This document shows positions 26,312 through 38,502 of a DNA stretch of 64,000 bases, one piece after another (position 1 is the stretch's first letter; each line of letters opens with the position of its first letter). Source of the stretch: Frigoribacterium faeni. GTDB taxonomy: Bacteria > Actinomycetota > Actinomycetes > Actinomycetales > Microbacteriaceae. The translations under genes were made by a program, and so were the position numbers. Location of the stretch: positions 1 to 64,000 of the forward strand of contig NZ_BJUV01000015.1 in the NCBI RefSeq assembly GCF_007988805.1, read 5' to 3'. Under the pieces are notes generated by a model. That model made no database searches. It was given only the letters and a program-made list of their open reading frames with translations, and had not been told where the DNA came from.

Positions 26312-29300
26312 CCCCGGCCGACCCCACCACGCCTCTCGCCGACGAGACCGGCGCCTCCCCGGATCTCGGCATGTTCCACTCGGGCCAGTACCGCATCGAG
26401 CTCGTCCAGCTGCTCAACTGGGGCGGCTACGCGGGGCTGCACCGCATGCCCGTCGGCCGGGGCGGCATCGCGATCCTCGGACCGACCGGACGGGGCAAGT
26501 CGACCGTGCTCGACGCGATGGCCGCGGTCATCATGCCGAACCCGCAGGAGTTCAACCGCGCCGCCCGCGACGACACCCGTCAGCGCTCCGAGCGCACCGT
26601 CTACAGCTACGCCCGCGGCAAGACCGACGAGGTCCGCGACGCCGGCACGGACCGGACGACGACCCGGTTCCTCCGTCCGCTCGGTCAGGCGTTCGCCAGC
26701 GGGGCCGCGATCACGTACAGCACCGAGCTCGGTCAGACCGTCACCGCGGTGCGCCTGGCCTGGATCGCCGCCGACACCTCGAGCCAGGACGACGTGACCC
26801 AGGCGAGCGTCTACCTGCTCGTGCGCGGCCGCTTCGACCTGAGCCGGCTGAACGACGTCCAGCGCGACGGCACGAGCACCAGTCCGCTGACCAAGGGCTC
26901 CCTCGGCCGCCTGGTCGACCCGACCCGCGACCTGGTCACCTACTCGCAGCCGGAGCTGCGGGTGCAGCTCTGCGCCGAGCTCGGCATCGGCGGCAGCGAC
27001 GAGTCGCAGCTGAAGGCCCTCACCCTCCTGCGCCGGGCCCAGGCGTCGAAGGGCGTCTTCTCGATCGACGAGCTGTTCAAGCAGTTCGTGCTGACGCAGC
27101 CCAAGGCGCTCAGCCGGTGGGAGACCACGCTCGGCACCTACCGGGAGGCCTCCGCGCTCTACGACGTCTTCGAGACCACGCGCAAGAAGCTCGGCGTGCT
27201 CGAGAACGTGCCCGCGCTCGCCGACCGGTACGAGCTCGCCGGGCACGACGCCTCGGCGAAGCGCCGCCTCCTGGTCGACGACGCCGGCCCCAGCCGGCTG
27301 CGCGTCTGGCTGGCCGAGAGGGTCGGCACCTGGGTCAGCGGCGAGGTCGACCGGGTGACGGCCGACAAGCGCCGGCAGACCGAGGCGAGGAGGAGCGCCG
27401 CGGCGGACGAGGACGCCGCGTTCCGGGGCCGCGAGAGCGCCCTGGCCCAGATCGCCGATCTCGGGGGCGACCCGTCGCAGTCGCTCCGCGAGCACGTGGC
27501 GCACGCCGAGCGAGGGCTCGCGCAGATCGAGCGCGAGCGCGGCCGGCTGGCCGCCGTGCTCGACGGCACCGGCGAGGCCCTGCCGCGGTCCGCCGACGAG
27601 CTCGCCGCCCTGCAGCAGCGGGCCGACCGGCTCGCCGACGACGACGCCGTCGCCCGCCGGGCCGGCGCCGACGAGCGAACCGAGCTGGCCGCGCGCATCA
27701 GCGAGGCGAAACGCGCCCTCGCCGCACGTCGGAAGCAGAAGCAGTCCTTCGAGCAGCGACGCAGCAACGTGCCCGACGACGCCGTCGAGCGACGCCTGCG
27801 GATCGCTCAGGGGGCCGGCGTGCCGGTCTCGAGCCTGCCCTACGCCGGCGAGCTGTTCGAGGTCGCCCCGGAGCACGAGGGCTGGTCGGTGGCGATCGAG
27901 CGGGTGCTCGGCGATCTGGCCACGCACCTCCTGGTCGACCGTGCGCGGTTCGACGCGGTGCGCCGCTTCGTCAACGACAACGACATGCGGGGGCGCCTCA
28001 CGCTCGTGCCCGCGACGACCGGCGTCCGCCCGCAGCGCGAGGCGATCGAGCGGACCGTGCCGGCGATGGTGCAGCTCGACGAGTCGAGCCCGTTCGCCGG
28101 CTGGCTGCACGACGAGCTGGTCGGCGACCGCAGCGTGCTCTGCGTCGAGGAGGCCGATCAGCTCGACGAGCCGCTGCCCTCCGGGGTCACGGGCGCCGTG
28201 ACCCGCACGGGCCTCCGCACCGGGGCGCGCCGTCGCGTGGTCAAGGACGACCGGCGCACGCGCTCGTGGATCGGCTTCGACAACGGCTCGCGCATCTCCG
28301 AGTTGTCCGACGAGATCGCGACCCTCGACCGCGACCTGGCCGAGGCCCGCGCCGCCTGGGACGCCGCCGAGGCCGAGGCGACCGAGCGTCGCCGCGTGCA
28401 GCAGGCCGTGGCGCGGTCGACGGAGTTCACCTGGGCCGACCTCGACGCCGCCCCCGCCCGGCGGCGCCTCGACGAGCTGACCGCGCAGCTCGACCGTCTC
28501 GCCACCGAGCGGCCCGAGATCGGCACGCTGCAGGCGGAGGCGGCGAAGCACGACGACGACCGGCTCGCCGCCGTGCGACGCGGCTCGGCCGTGCAGCAGC
28601 TGCTCGACCAGCTCGAGGCGACGCACGCCACCCTCGTCGACATCGAGGACGCCTTCAGCGACGCCCTGGCGCTGGCCGAGGCCGAGCCGCTCACCGACGA
28701 CGAGCGCGCGCTGCTCGCCCCGCTGCCGTTCGCGGCACCCCGCGAGGTCGCCGACGTCGAGCGCGCCTACCGCGACGCCGCCGCCCAGCTGCGCTCCCAG
28801 GTCGACGCCCACGATCGGGAGCGGAGCCAGACCGAGAACACGCTGGTCGTGGTCTTCGAGCGCTACCTCGAGCTCGACCGCTCGGCCGGCATCGACGCCA
28901 CGATCGACAGCCTGCCCGCCGTGCGGGCGATCCATCGGACCCTGCTCGACGACGACCTGCCCCAGGCGAAGCAGCGCTGGCTGGAGAAGGCCGGCAGCGA
29001 CATGGGCGACAGCCTCCGGGCGCTCCTCGTGCAGATCGAGGAGGACGGCCACGTGATCAGGCGCGGCGTCCGGCCGATCTCGCAGGCGCTGCGGGCCATC
29101 GAGTTCCGTCAGGGGTCGACGCTCGACATCGAGCCCCGGCCGGTGTCGAACGGCGACCTGCAGGAGTTCCGGCGGACGCTGCGCGAGCACACGTCGGGGG
29201 CCGCCGGCGACGCGACCCGCGCCTCCTCGGATCCCGACGTCGTCGAGCGGCGGTTCCTCGCCCTGCGGCACGACCTCGCGCACCTCGAGGAGCGCTCGCG

Positions 29301-29772
29301 GGCGGGCGAGGCGTGGCGCCGCCGGGTCCTCGACGCGCGCGAGCACTACCAGTTCCGGGCGATCGAGACGCGTCGGGACGGCACGCAGATCGTGCACGAG
29401 GGCGTGGCCGGCAAATCGGGCGGCGAGGGGCAGGAGCTGATCGCGTTCGTGCTCGGCGCGGCCCTGAGGTTCCGGCTGGGCGACGGCACCGACCGGGTGC
29501 CGACCTACGCGCCGATCGTGCTCGACGAGGGCTTCGTCAAGGCCGACAACGAATACACCGGTCGGTCGTTGGCGGCCTTCCGGTCGTTGGGGTTCCAGCT
29601 CGTCGTCGGCGCGCCGCGCGACAAGGTCAACGCGTTCGAGCAGCACGTCGAGAGCGTCGCGTACATCTCGAGCGACCCGTCGGACCCCGAGCTGTCGCGC
29701 ATCTACCCCCTCACGATCCGCCAGGCGATGGAGGTCGAGCGGCACGGTCTCGACCCCGCCGCGCTCGACTGA
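26308..29772 (+). CDS. jetC: Wadjet/Mks SMC-like ATPase JetC (MksB-like)
   Basis: 1154 residues. Walker A GPTGRGKST (58-66) follows the N-terminal strand pattern YRIELVQLLNWGGY typical of MukB/MksB/JetC heads. A long coiled-coil arm runs from about 330 to 900 with a hinge-like break. The C-terminal head has signature KSGGEGQ (1036-1042) and Walker B PIVLDEGF (about 1069-1076), then a D-loop-like region. It is an ATP-driven loop-extruding motor in characterised systems. The oligomer appears in frame (DATRASSDP, near 970) in a head insertion. A convergent hairpin follows. No jetD (DUF3322/DUF2220 toprim nuclease) lies on either side, so DNA cleavage activity cannot be assumed. Confidence 0.9.
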   Translation: MTPADPTTPLADETGASPDLGMFHSGQYRIELVQLLNWGGYAGLHRMPVGRGGIAILGPTGRGKSTVLDAMAAVIMPNPQEFNRAARDDTRQRSERTVYSYARGKTDEVRDAGTDRTTTRFLRPLGQAFASGAAITYSTELGQTVTAVRLAWIAADTSSQDDVTQASVYLLVRGRFDLSRLNDVQRDGTSTSPLTKGSLGRLVDPTRDLVTYSQPELRVQLCAELGIGGSDESQLKALTLLRRAQASKGVFSIDELFKQFVLTQPKALSRWETTLGTYREASALYDVFETTRKKLGVLENVPALADRYELAGHDASAKRRLLVDDAGPSRLRVWLAERVGTWVSGEVDRVTADKRRQTEARRSAAADEDAAFRGRESALAQIADLGGDPSQSLREHVAHAERGLAQIERERGRLAAVLDGTGEALPRSADELAALQQRADRLADDDAVARRAGADERTELAARISEAKRALAARRKQKQSFEQRRSNVPDDAVERRLRIAQGAGVPVSSLPYAGELFEVAPEHEGWSVAIERVLGDLATHLLVDRARFDAVRRFVNDNDMRGRLTLVPATTGVRPQREAIERTVPAMVQLDESSPFAGWLHDELVGDRSVLCVEEADQLDEPLPSGVTGAVTRTGLRTGARRRVVKDDRRTRSWIGFDNGSRISELSDEIATLDRDLAEARAAWDAAEAEATERRRVQQAVARSTEFTWADLDAAPARRRLDELTAQLDRLATERPEIGTLQAEAAKHDDDRLAAVRRGSAVQQLLDQLEATHATLVDIEDAFSDALALAEAEPLTDDERALLAPLPFAAPREVADVERAYRDAAAQLRSQVDAHDRERSQTENTLVVVFERYLELDRSAGIDATIDSLPAVRAIHRTLLDDDLPQAKQRWLEKAGSDMGDSLRALLVQIEEDGHVIRRGVRPISQALRAIEFRQGSTLDIEPRPVSNGDLQEFRRTLREHTSGAAGDATRASSDPDVVERRFLALRHDLAHLEERSRAGEAWRRRVLDAREHYQFRAIETRRDGTQIVHEGVAGKSGGEGQELIAFVLGAALRFRLGDGTDRVPTYAPIVLDEGFVKADNEYTGRSLAAFRSLGFQLVVGAPRDKVNAFEQHVESVAYISSDPSDPELSRIYPLTIRQAMEVERHGLDPAALD

Positions 29773-29787
29773 TCCGCGCCTCCCCGG

Positions 29788-29821
29788 CCCGCGCCTCCCC
29801 GGCCCGCTCAGGAGGCGCGGG
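29788..29821. terminator. Hairpin made from two opposed oligomer copies between jetC and tetR-type gene
   Basis: CCCGCGCCTCC (29788-29798) pairs perfectly with GGAGGCGCGGG (29811-29821) around a 12-base loop, in the 49-base gap between convergent genes. A further direct copy of the oligomer sits at 29775-29785. It could terminate both transcripts. Confidence 0.6.
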
Positions 29822-30454
29822 TCAGCCCGTGAAGGAGGCGCCGGTCTCGTGCTCGAGGAACGTGCACATCCACTGCAGCGCCAGCTCGCTCGTCAGCCCG
29901 GGAGCCTTCTGCGCGAGCTGCGTGGCGAGGCCGTCGCTGTAGGCGGCCAGCTTGAGGGCGAGGGCGGAGGGATCGGCGGTGGTGAAGCGGCCGTCCGCGA
30001 CGCCGCGCCGCAGGGTGCGGGTCAGGCAGGCCTCCCAGACCCGGATCCGCTCGACGTACTCGGCGGCGACGGCGGGCTTGCGGGCCACGGCCGTCCAGTA
30101 GTCCGACCAGAGCCGCCAGTGCTCGTCCGTCTCGTCCGTCGCCGCGAAGAGCGGATCGACCAGCATCCGGACGCCGACCACGGGGTCGGGCTCGGCGTCG
30201 ACGGCCTCGATGATCGAGGAGTAGAACCGCGCCGTCTCGAGCACGACGACCTCGTTCAGGATCTCGGCGACGCTCGCGAAGTGGTAGGTGACCGTGCCGA
30301 TCGACACGCCGGCCCCGGCCGCGATGTCCCGCAGGCGGGTGGCCCCGAGCCCGTCGCGCAGGATGACCCCGCGCGCGGCCTCGACGATCAGCGCCCGGCG
30401 CACGGCCGGCTTCTGCCGCGTGCCCGGGGGCGGTGTCGCCGCCGCCGCGCTCAC
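29822..30454 (-). CDS. TetR/AcrR-family transcriptional regulator
   Basis: 210 residues from a GTG whose first bases overlap the hydrolase stop (GTGA). HTH: RDGLGATRLRDIAAGAGVSI then GTVTYHFASVAEIL. The C-terminal ligand domain ends EHETGASFTG. Last gene of a six-gene leftward operon for a peptide-type importer and hydrolase. The inverted repeat TTATCGTT-N6-AACGATAA directly in front of the operon is a likely binding site, giving negative autoregulation of the whole unit; inferred from position. Confidence 0.87.
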   Translation of the reverse strand: MSAAAATPPPGTRQKPAVRRALIVEAARGVILRDGLGATRLRDIAAGAGVSIGTVTYHFASVAEILNEVVVLETARFYSSIIEAVDAEPDPVVGVRMLVDPLFAATDETDEHWRLWSDYWTAVARKPAVAAEYVERIRVWEACLTRTLRRGVADGRFTTADPSALALKLAAYSDGLATQLAQKAPGLTSELALQWMCTFLEHETGASFTG

Positions 30455-32792
30455 GCCGACGTCCGCGGCACGCGCTCGTCGAACGAGCGCTCGGCGACCA
30501 GCACGACCTCGGCCTCGGGCCCGCCGTCGCGCGCCCACGCCGTGACGGTGTTCTCGACCCGGAACTCGGCGGCCGACGCCGTCACCCGCGAGCTCGTCTC
30601 GAGCCAGGCCCGCCAATCGGGCTTCTCGAGCCCGATCGCCCAGCGCGACTCGGCGGACGCCGACAGCGGGTCGCCGTCGACGATGCGGTAGGTCTCACGG
30701 CTGTCCTCGGTGAAGACGAGCCCGTCGGGGTAGACGCGCCCGCCGCCGTAGCCGGGATCGACGTCGAGCACCCACTCGCCCGTGCCCACGTCGTGCGACA
30801 CGCTGCGCTGCGGCAGGTCCGAGGTCGCCGGCAGGGCGCGGATCGCCAGGGGCTCCGCCCGCTGAGGGGCCTCGAAGACGATGCCGTCGTCGACCGGCCC
30901 CTCGTCGCGCCCCCGGGTCCAGACGGGCAGGGTCACGCTGCTGCGCTCGGGTGCGACGGTCAGGGTCGCCTCGACGGGGTGCGGCCAGACCCACGGCCAG
31001 TAGGCCGACGAGACGGCGATCCGGAGGCGGTGGCCGGCCGGGAGGGAGTGCCCGGTCGAGACCAGCTCGACCCGCACGGTCTGCTCGACCCGCGCCTCCA
31101 TCGGGTCGTCGGCGCGATCGCGCCCGTTCCTCTTGTTCAGGTTGAGCACTCCCCGGGTCACGAGGGTGGAGGCGCCGTCGGGGGCGACGTCGCAGAGCCG
31201 CACGATGACGGTGGCGTCGGGCACGTCGCTCGTCACGGCGAGGTCGACGACGACCCGGCCGAGCAGGTCGAGGGGCGCGTCGCCGCCGTCGCCGACCACC
31301 AGGTCGAAGCAGACCGAGCGGCCGTCCTCCGCGCGCTGATCCGGCGGCAGGTCGGTGGCGTTGCCGAACGGGAAGAACCGGCCCGCATCGAGCCCGGTGC
31401 TCTGCGGCGAGCGGACGACGACGTCGCCGTGCCCGCCGCCGCGCAGCGCGCTCAGCGGCACGGTGCGGGCGTCGGTCTCCCGTGCCGGCCAGGACGACGC
31501 CGCGACCCAGCGCCCCGTGCGGTTCGCGTAGTAGGTCGCCGGCGGCTCGGAGTCGTTGATCCAGGCGCGGAGGGCGGGCTCCTCGTCGACGCCGGTGGGG
31601 ATGCCCTGCAGCCAGCGGTCCCACCAGCGCAGGGTCTCCTGCAGGAACCCGATGCCCGGTCCGGGAGCGAGCCCGCGGTCCGGGTACTGGTGCGACCAGG
31701 GTCCGATGATGCCCTTGACCGGGGCGTCGACGTTCTCGACCAGACGAAGGACCGCGTCGCGGTACGGGTCGGCCCAGCCGCCGACGGCGAGCACGGCGGC
31801 GCGGATCGACGAGTGGTCCTCGCAGACGCTGCCGTGACGCCAGTAGTCGTCGCGCTCCTGGTGCGAGAGCCAGGTGGTCGTCATCGGGCGGTTGTGCTCG
31901 AGGCGCTCGCGCCAGCGGGCGATCCAGTCGGCCCCGACGACCTCCGGCCGCGGGGGTCGCGAGTTGAAGGCGAACATGGTGCCGCCCCACGAGGCCATGT
32001 CGATGCCGAGCACGGCGCCGCCCATGTAGTGCACGTCGTTGTCGTAGCGGTCGTCGGTCGAGCAGACGGTGACGATCGCCTTGAGCGCGGCGGGGGCGCG
32101 GCCGGCGAGCTGGAGGGCGTTGAACCCGCCCCACGAGATGCCGAACGCGCCGACGGCGCCGGTCGACCAGGGTCGCGCGGCGAGCCACTCGATCAGGGCG
32201 ACGCCGTCGGCGAGCTCCTGCTCGGAGTACTCGTCGTCGAACAGCCCGTCGCTCGACCCGGTGCCGCGGATGTCGACCCGGACCGAGGCATAGCCGCGGG
32301 CGGCGTACCAGGGGTGCCGCTCGCTGTCCCGCGGGGCGGTCCAGTCGTCGAGGCGGTAGGGCAGGTACTCGAGCAGCACGGGCACCGGCTCGTCGGTGAT
32401 CGGCGCCCAGATGCGGGCGTGCAGCCGGGTGCCGTCGGGCATCGGCACCCACTCGTCGCGGACGGCGACCGGCAGGACGCCCTGCGCGTTCAGCTCGCGG
32501 GCGCCGGCCTGGACCCGGGCGTCGTCGAGGAGGCGCGCCTCGGCTCGTCGACGCCGCTCGCGATCGGCCTCGACCTCGGCCCGGTCGGGGAACGGGAGCT
32601 CACGGAGGACCCGGTCGCCCGTCCCGTCGCCGCCGCCGCCGTCGGCTGCTCCGGACTCCTGCCGCCGCTCGGTGCCGCCCACGCGATCCGCCGCCGGATC
32701 TCCGGAGTCGCCGACCCGCGACGGGTCCGGGCGTCCTGAGTTCTCGACCCGCGCCTCCTCGGCTCGTTCGTCCGTGCTCGTGGCGTCGTGGG

Positions 32793-32796
<4 letters not shown>
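30451..32796 (-). CDS. CocE/NonD-family serine hydrolase (X-Pro dipeptidyl-peptidase-like)
   Basis: 781 residues. The alpha/beta-hydrolase domain begins near residue 108 (VAVRDEWVPMPDGTRLHARI), with nucleophile elbow GISWGG (219-224, Ser221), a helical cap with GGWADPYRDAVLRL and HQYP near the catalytic His, and a C-terminal jelly-roll domain (WPWVWPHPVEATL). This S15/CocE group hydrolyses acyl or peptidyl ester/amide bonds. Residues 1-65 are a disordered, Gly/Asp-rich extension that includes the oligomer peptide EEARV. GTG start overlaps the ABC ATPase stop by 4 bases. No signal peptide: it probably acts inside on what the adjacent importer brings in. Confidence 0.87.
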
Positions 32797-34702
<1,906 letters not shown>

Positions 34703-34706
<4 letters not shown>

Positions 34707-35680
34707 GAGACCGCCCCTTTCTGCGCGCGGTCGACGCCCAGCGACTTGCTGAGCCCGTCCGCGCTGAGGTTGAGCCCGATCACGAGCGTGGCGAGGGCGA
34801 CGACGGGGGCGAGCGTGCCCCACGGGACGACGGTCAGGGCGGTGCGGTTCTCCTGCACCATCAGCCCCCAGTCGGGCGTCGGCGGGTTGGCGCCGAACCC
34901 GAGGAACGACAGGGTCGAGATCAGCAGCACGATCCAGGAGGCGCGCATCGCGTACTCCACGAGCACCACGTCGGTCACGTTCGGCAGGATCTCGCGGAAC
35001 ACGACGCTCAGCGGCTTCTCGCCGCGGGCGCGGGCGGCGGTCACGTAGTCCTGCGTGATGACGGTGCGCGCCGCTCCGCGCACGACGCGGGTCACGGCGG
35101 GCGCGTAGATCACCGTGACGGCGAGCACGATCACCCAGAGCCCGGAGTCGAACACGGTGACGACGACCAGCAGCGCGAGGATCGACGGCACGCTGAGCAG
35201 CGCGTCGACGATGCGCATGACGACCTCGTCGAACCAGTCGTCGGCGTACGCGGTCACGCAGCCGAGCACCGTGCCGATCGCGACGGCGATGGTCGTGGCG
35301 AGGAACGTCACGACGAGGGCGTAGCGCCCTCCGTTCAGGGTGCGCGACAGGATGTCGCGCCCGTACTGGTCGGTGCCGAGCCAGTGCGCCCCGCTCGATC
35401 CGGTCAGGGCGGCGGTCGAGTCGGTGGCGACCGGGTCGTGCCCCGAGATCACGGGGGCGAGCACGGCCAGCAGCACGTGCAGGGCGATCAGGCCGAGTCC
35501 GATGCGCAGGGCCGAGGAGGCGCGGAGGCTGCTGGTCAGACCGGTCGCCATCCCGTGCAGTCGCCGGGGCAGGCCGCCGGGGGTCTGCGGTCCGCCGGGC
35601 CGTCCCGTGGGGGCGACGCGCGCCTCCTCGGTCCCGACGCCGCCGCGGCCGCCGGTGCCTCCGCTGTCCGTCGTGCTCAT
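34703..35680 (-). CDS. Peptide-type ABC transporter permease (DppC-like)
   Basis: 325 residues. After a cytoplasmic Gly-rich N-terminus of about 60 residues, which contains the in-frame oligomer peptide TEEARVAP, come about six spans. The segment HWLGTDQYGRDILSR and the EAA loop TAARARGEKPLSVVFREILPN are standard for DppC/OppC. ATG at 35680 overlaps the DppB-like stop. Confidence 0.92.
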
Positions 35681-36786
35681 GAGCGGGCCTTCCGTCGGGT
35701 GCGCAGTCTCGGATCGAGCGCGAGGGCGATGAGGTCGGCGGCCAGGTTGCAGACGACGTAGACCAGGGCGCTGACCACGGCGATCGCCTGGATCGTCGGC
35801 AGGTCGCGGTTGAAGACGGACTCGAGCATGAGCTTGCCCATGCCCGGGTAGTTGAAGACGTTCTCGACGACCACGACTCCCCCGAGCAGCCAGGCGACGT
35901 TCAGCGCGACCACGTTGAGCGTCGGCAGCAGCGCGCTCGGCACCGCGTGTCGCCAGACCACCTGACGCGTCGACAGGCCCTTGAGCTCGGCCGTGGTGAC
36001 GAACTCGCTCGCCATCACGTCGATCGTCGACGACCGCGCGGTGCGCACGATGTAGGCGGCCATCGCGAGGGTCAGCACGATCACGGGCAGCCAGACGCTC
36101 GGCAGCAGCTCGGCGACGGTGGCGCTGTCGCCGCGGAGCACGACGGCCGGGAAGATCGGGATGGCGATCGCGAACAGCAGCACGAGGATCGTCGCGACCA
36201 TGAACTCGGGCACGCTCATCACGACCAGGCTGATCAGCGAGATCGCGTGATCGCTCGGGCGTCCGCGGCGGACCCCGGCGATCACGCCGAGGGTCAGTGA
36301 CAGGGTGACTCCGACGATCATCGCCGGCAGCGCGATCAGCATGCTGTTGCGGAACGCGATCAGCAGGTCGGGGCCCACCGGGGCGCCGCTGACCAGCGAG
36401 AGCCCGAAGTCGCCGCGCACGGCGCCGAGCAGCCACTCGCCGTAGCGGGCCCAGACGTTCTGGTCGAGGCCGAGCGTCTCGCGGAGCGCGGCGAGCGCGT
36501 CGGGCGTGGCGTCCTGCCCGAGCAGCTGCTGGGCGACGTCGCCGGGCAGCGCCTGCACGGCGAAGAAGACGAAGAACGACGCGAGCAGCACCGTCAGGAG
36601 GGCGGTGCCGACGCGGCGGGCGACGACGATCAGCGTCGCCGCGACCGCGGGGCCGGTCGAGGAGGTGCGGGTCGGGCCGGGCTCCGCCGTCTCGCTCTCG
36701 ACGGCCCGCATCGCGTCGCGGCCGCGCGTGGCGGCGGAGCGCGGGGTCGGCGGGGTCGTGCGGTCCGCGTCGGTCGTGGGGCTCAT
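35677..36786 (-). CDS. Peptide-type ABC transporter permease (DppB-like)
   Basis: 369 residues. A 50-residue cytoplasmic N-terminus precedes a first span (RVGTALLTVLLASFFVFFAV) and DppB hallmarks: ALPGDVAQQLLGQDA, RYGEWLLGAVRGDFG, the EAA loop TAELKGLSTRQVVWRHAVPS and VVVENVFNYPGMGKLM. ATG at 36786 overlaps the substrate-binding protein stop by 4 bases. Confidence 0.92.
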   Translation of the reverse strand: MSPTTDADRTTPPTPRSAATRGRDAMRAVESETAEPGPTRTSSTGPAVAATLIVVARRVGTALLTVLLASFFVFFAVQALPGDVAQQLLGQDATPDALAALRETLGLDQNVWARYGEWLLGAVRGDFGLSLVSGAPVGPDLLIAFRNSMLIALPAMIVGVTLSLTLGVIAGVRRGRPSDHAISLISLVVMSVPEFMVATILVLLFAIAIPIFPAVVLRGDSATVAELLPSVWLPVIVLTLAMAAYIVRTARSSTIDVMASEFVTTAELKGLSTRQVVWRHAVPSALLPTLNVVALNVAWLLGGVVVVENVFNYPGMGKLMLESVFNRDLPTIQAIAVVSALVYVVCNLAADLIALALDPRLRTRRKARS

Positions 36787-38396
36787 GCGCGCAGTCCGAT
36801 CTGCAGGTAGTCGAACTCGAAGCCGTACTCGCGGTAGTTGACGACCTCGCGTGACAGCCCGACGAGGCGGTCGCCGAACATCGGGGTCATGTCGGCGCTG
36901 TCCTCGACGACGATGCGCTGGGCGTCCTGGTAGAGGGTGCGGCGGCGGTCGTCGTCCATCTCGGCGCGGGCGTCGTCGAGCAGGCCGTCGAAGGTCGGGT
37001 TCGACCAGGCGCTCTCGTTGTACGACGAGCCCGTGCGGAAGATCTGGTTGAGCAGCTGATCGATCGGGCGACCGGTGAACCAGTAGCTGACCATCAGCGG
37101 CTTCTGCATCCAGATCTGCGTGTAGTACGAGTCGGACGAGGCGTTCCGCACGGTCAGGTCGACGCCGGCGTCGCGGACGGCGTCGCGGTAGGCGACGGCC
37201 ATCGGGGTGAAGACCGACTCGTAGCTGGACGTGTAGATCTCGGTGCGGAGCCCCTCCCGGCCGGCCCGCTTCAGCAGGGCGCGCGCCTTGTCGGGGTCGT
37301 ACTCGCGCTGCTCGTCGAGCCAGACGGCCTGCGAGGGAGGCACGGGGTTGTCCCAGCCGGGCGAGCCGGTGCCCTGCAGGGCGGTCGCGACGACCGCCGT
37401 CGGGTCGTAGGCCAGCTTCATCGCCTGGCGCACGAGCGGGTCGCTGAACTCGTCGCTCGTGGCGAGCATCGGGATCGTGTACCACTGCGCGTCCGGGGCC
37501 CGGGCGACGGTCGCCCCGGCCGAGGCGCTGACGACCTGGGCGGTGGCGAAGTCGAGGTTGGTCTGGCTGATCAGGTCGATCTGGCCGGCGAGCAGGGCGT
37601 TGACCCGCGCCGTCGTGTCCTGGATCGAGTAGAAGTCGATGCCGTCGAGCACCGGGCGGCCGGCGAAGTGGTCCTCGAACGCCTCGACGCTGCCGGTGCC
37701 CGCGGGCTCGAAGCCCGACAGCCGGAACGGCCCGGTTCCGATGCCGGTGCGTCCGATGCCGCCGCCCTCGGCGGGGTCGGCGCTGCCCTCGGGGATGATG
37801 TAGCACTGGTACGCGGTCAGCAGCGAGGGGAACTCGGCGTTCGGCGTCAGCAGGTCGATGCGCAGGGTGAGAGGATCGGGGGCGCTCATGCCGCCGGGGC
37901 CGATCATGGCGGCGAGCACCTCCCCCTGGGGCGAGGCCGTGTCGGGGTCGAGGATGTGCTCGATCGAGTAGATCGCGTCGGCGGCGGTGAAGCGGCGTCC
38001 GTCGTGGAACCGCACGCCCTCGCGCAGCCGGAAGGTCCAGCTCGTGCCGTCGGCGTTCGCGGACCAGTCGGCGGCGAGGTCGGGCACGGTGACGCCCGCG
38101 TCGTCGAGCTTGACCAGGCGGTTGTAGAGCGCGCCGAGGTACTCGTAGGCCGAGAGCGAGCTGGCGGAGTCGAGGGTCTCGGCCGCGGATGCGGCGGGCC
38201 GGGCGATGCGGAGGCGCCCGCCCCGGGCGGCGGTGCCCGTCGCGGCGGCCTCGGGGATGGTCGGCGTGCTGCGGGCCGGCGCGCATCCGGCGAGCGTGAG
38301 GAGCCCGGCCAGGCTCGCGAGGCCGGCGGCGCCGGCCAGCACGGTGCGGCGACTCGGCTGCGACCGGTGGTCGGAGGAGGGGACGAGCGGTGTCAT
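36783..38396 (-). CDS. Peptide-type ABC transporter substrate-binding lipoprotein
   Basis: 537 residues. The N-terminus has a twin-arginine (SRRTVLAG) and a lipobox LAGC, so it is probably a Tat-exported lipoprotein anchored outside. The SBP_bac_5 fold shows LRIARPAASAAETLDSASS, LAADWSANADGTSWTFRLRE and GVRFHDGRRFTAADAIYSIE. It captures peptides, glycosides or similar solutes. First gene of the leftward operon, with the inverted-repeat operator 19 bases ahead of its ATG, so operator occupancy would control all six genes. Confidence 0.92.
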   Translation of the reverse strand: MTPLVPSSDHRSQPSRRTVLAGAAGLASLAGLLTLAGCAPARSTPTIPEAAATGTAARGGRLRIARPAASAAETLDSASSLSAYEYLGALYNRLVKLDDAGVTVPDLAADWSANADGTSWTFRLREGVRFHDGRRFTAADAIYSIEHILDPDTASPQGEVLAAMIGPGGMSAPDPLTLRIDLLTPNAEFPSLLTAYQCYIIPEGSADPAEGGGIGRTGIGTGPFRLSGFEPAGTGSVEAFEDHFAGRPVLDGIDFYSIQDTTARVNALLAGQIDLISQTNLDFATAQVVSASAGATVARAPDAQWYTIPMLATSDEFSDPLVRQAMKLAYDPTAVVATALQGTGSPGWDNPVPPSQAVWLDEQREYDPDKARALLKRAGREGLRTEIYTSSYESVFTPMAVAYRDAVRDAGVDLTVRNASSDSYYTQIWMQKPLMVSYWFTGRPIDQLLNQIFRTGSSYNESAWSNPTFDGLLDDARAEMDDDRRRTLYQDAQRIVVEDSADMTPMFGDRLVGLSREVVNYREYGFEFDYLQIGLRA

Positions 38397-38414
38397 TCGG
38401 GAATGGCCTTCCGT

Positions 38415-38436
38415 TTATCGTTCCGCTGAACGATAA
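38415..38436. promoter_or_regulatory. Perfect inverted-repeat operator TTATCGTT-N6-AACGATAA
   Basis: 8-base arms, 6-base spacer, AT-rich against the surrounding sequence, 19 bases upstream of the first gene of the importer operon. Size and form match TetR-family operators, and a TetR-type gene closes that operon. Confidence 0.7.
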
Positions 38437-38502
38437 GGCAGATCCGTGACGACCACGAACCCGGGCCCCACCTTTTACGCACTCGTTACACCGCCCGACG
38501 CA

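Noticed and set aside
25660-29745. Minus-strand open frame opposite jetB and jetC
   Set aside because: Antisense shadow of the SMC gene; no recognisable domain, and the plus strand has Walker and signature motifs.
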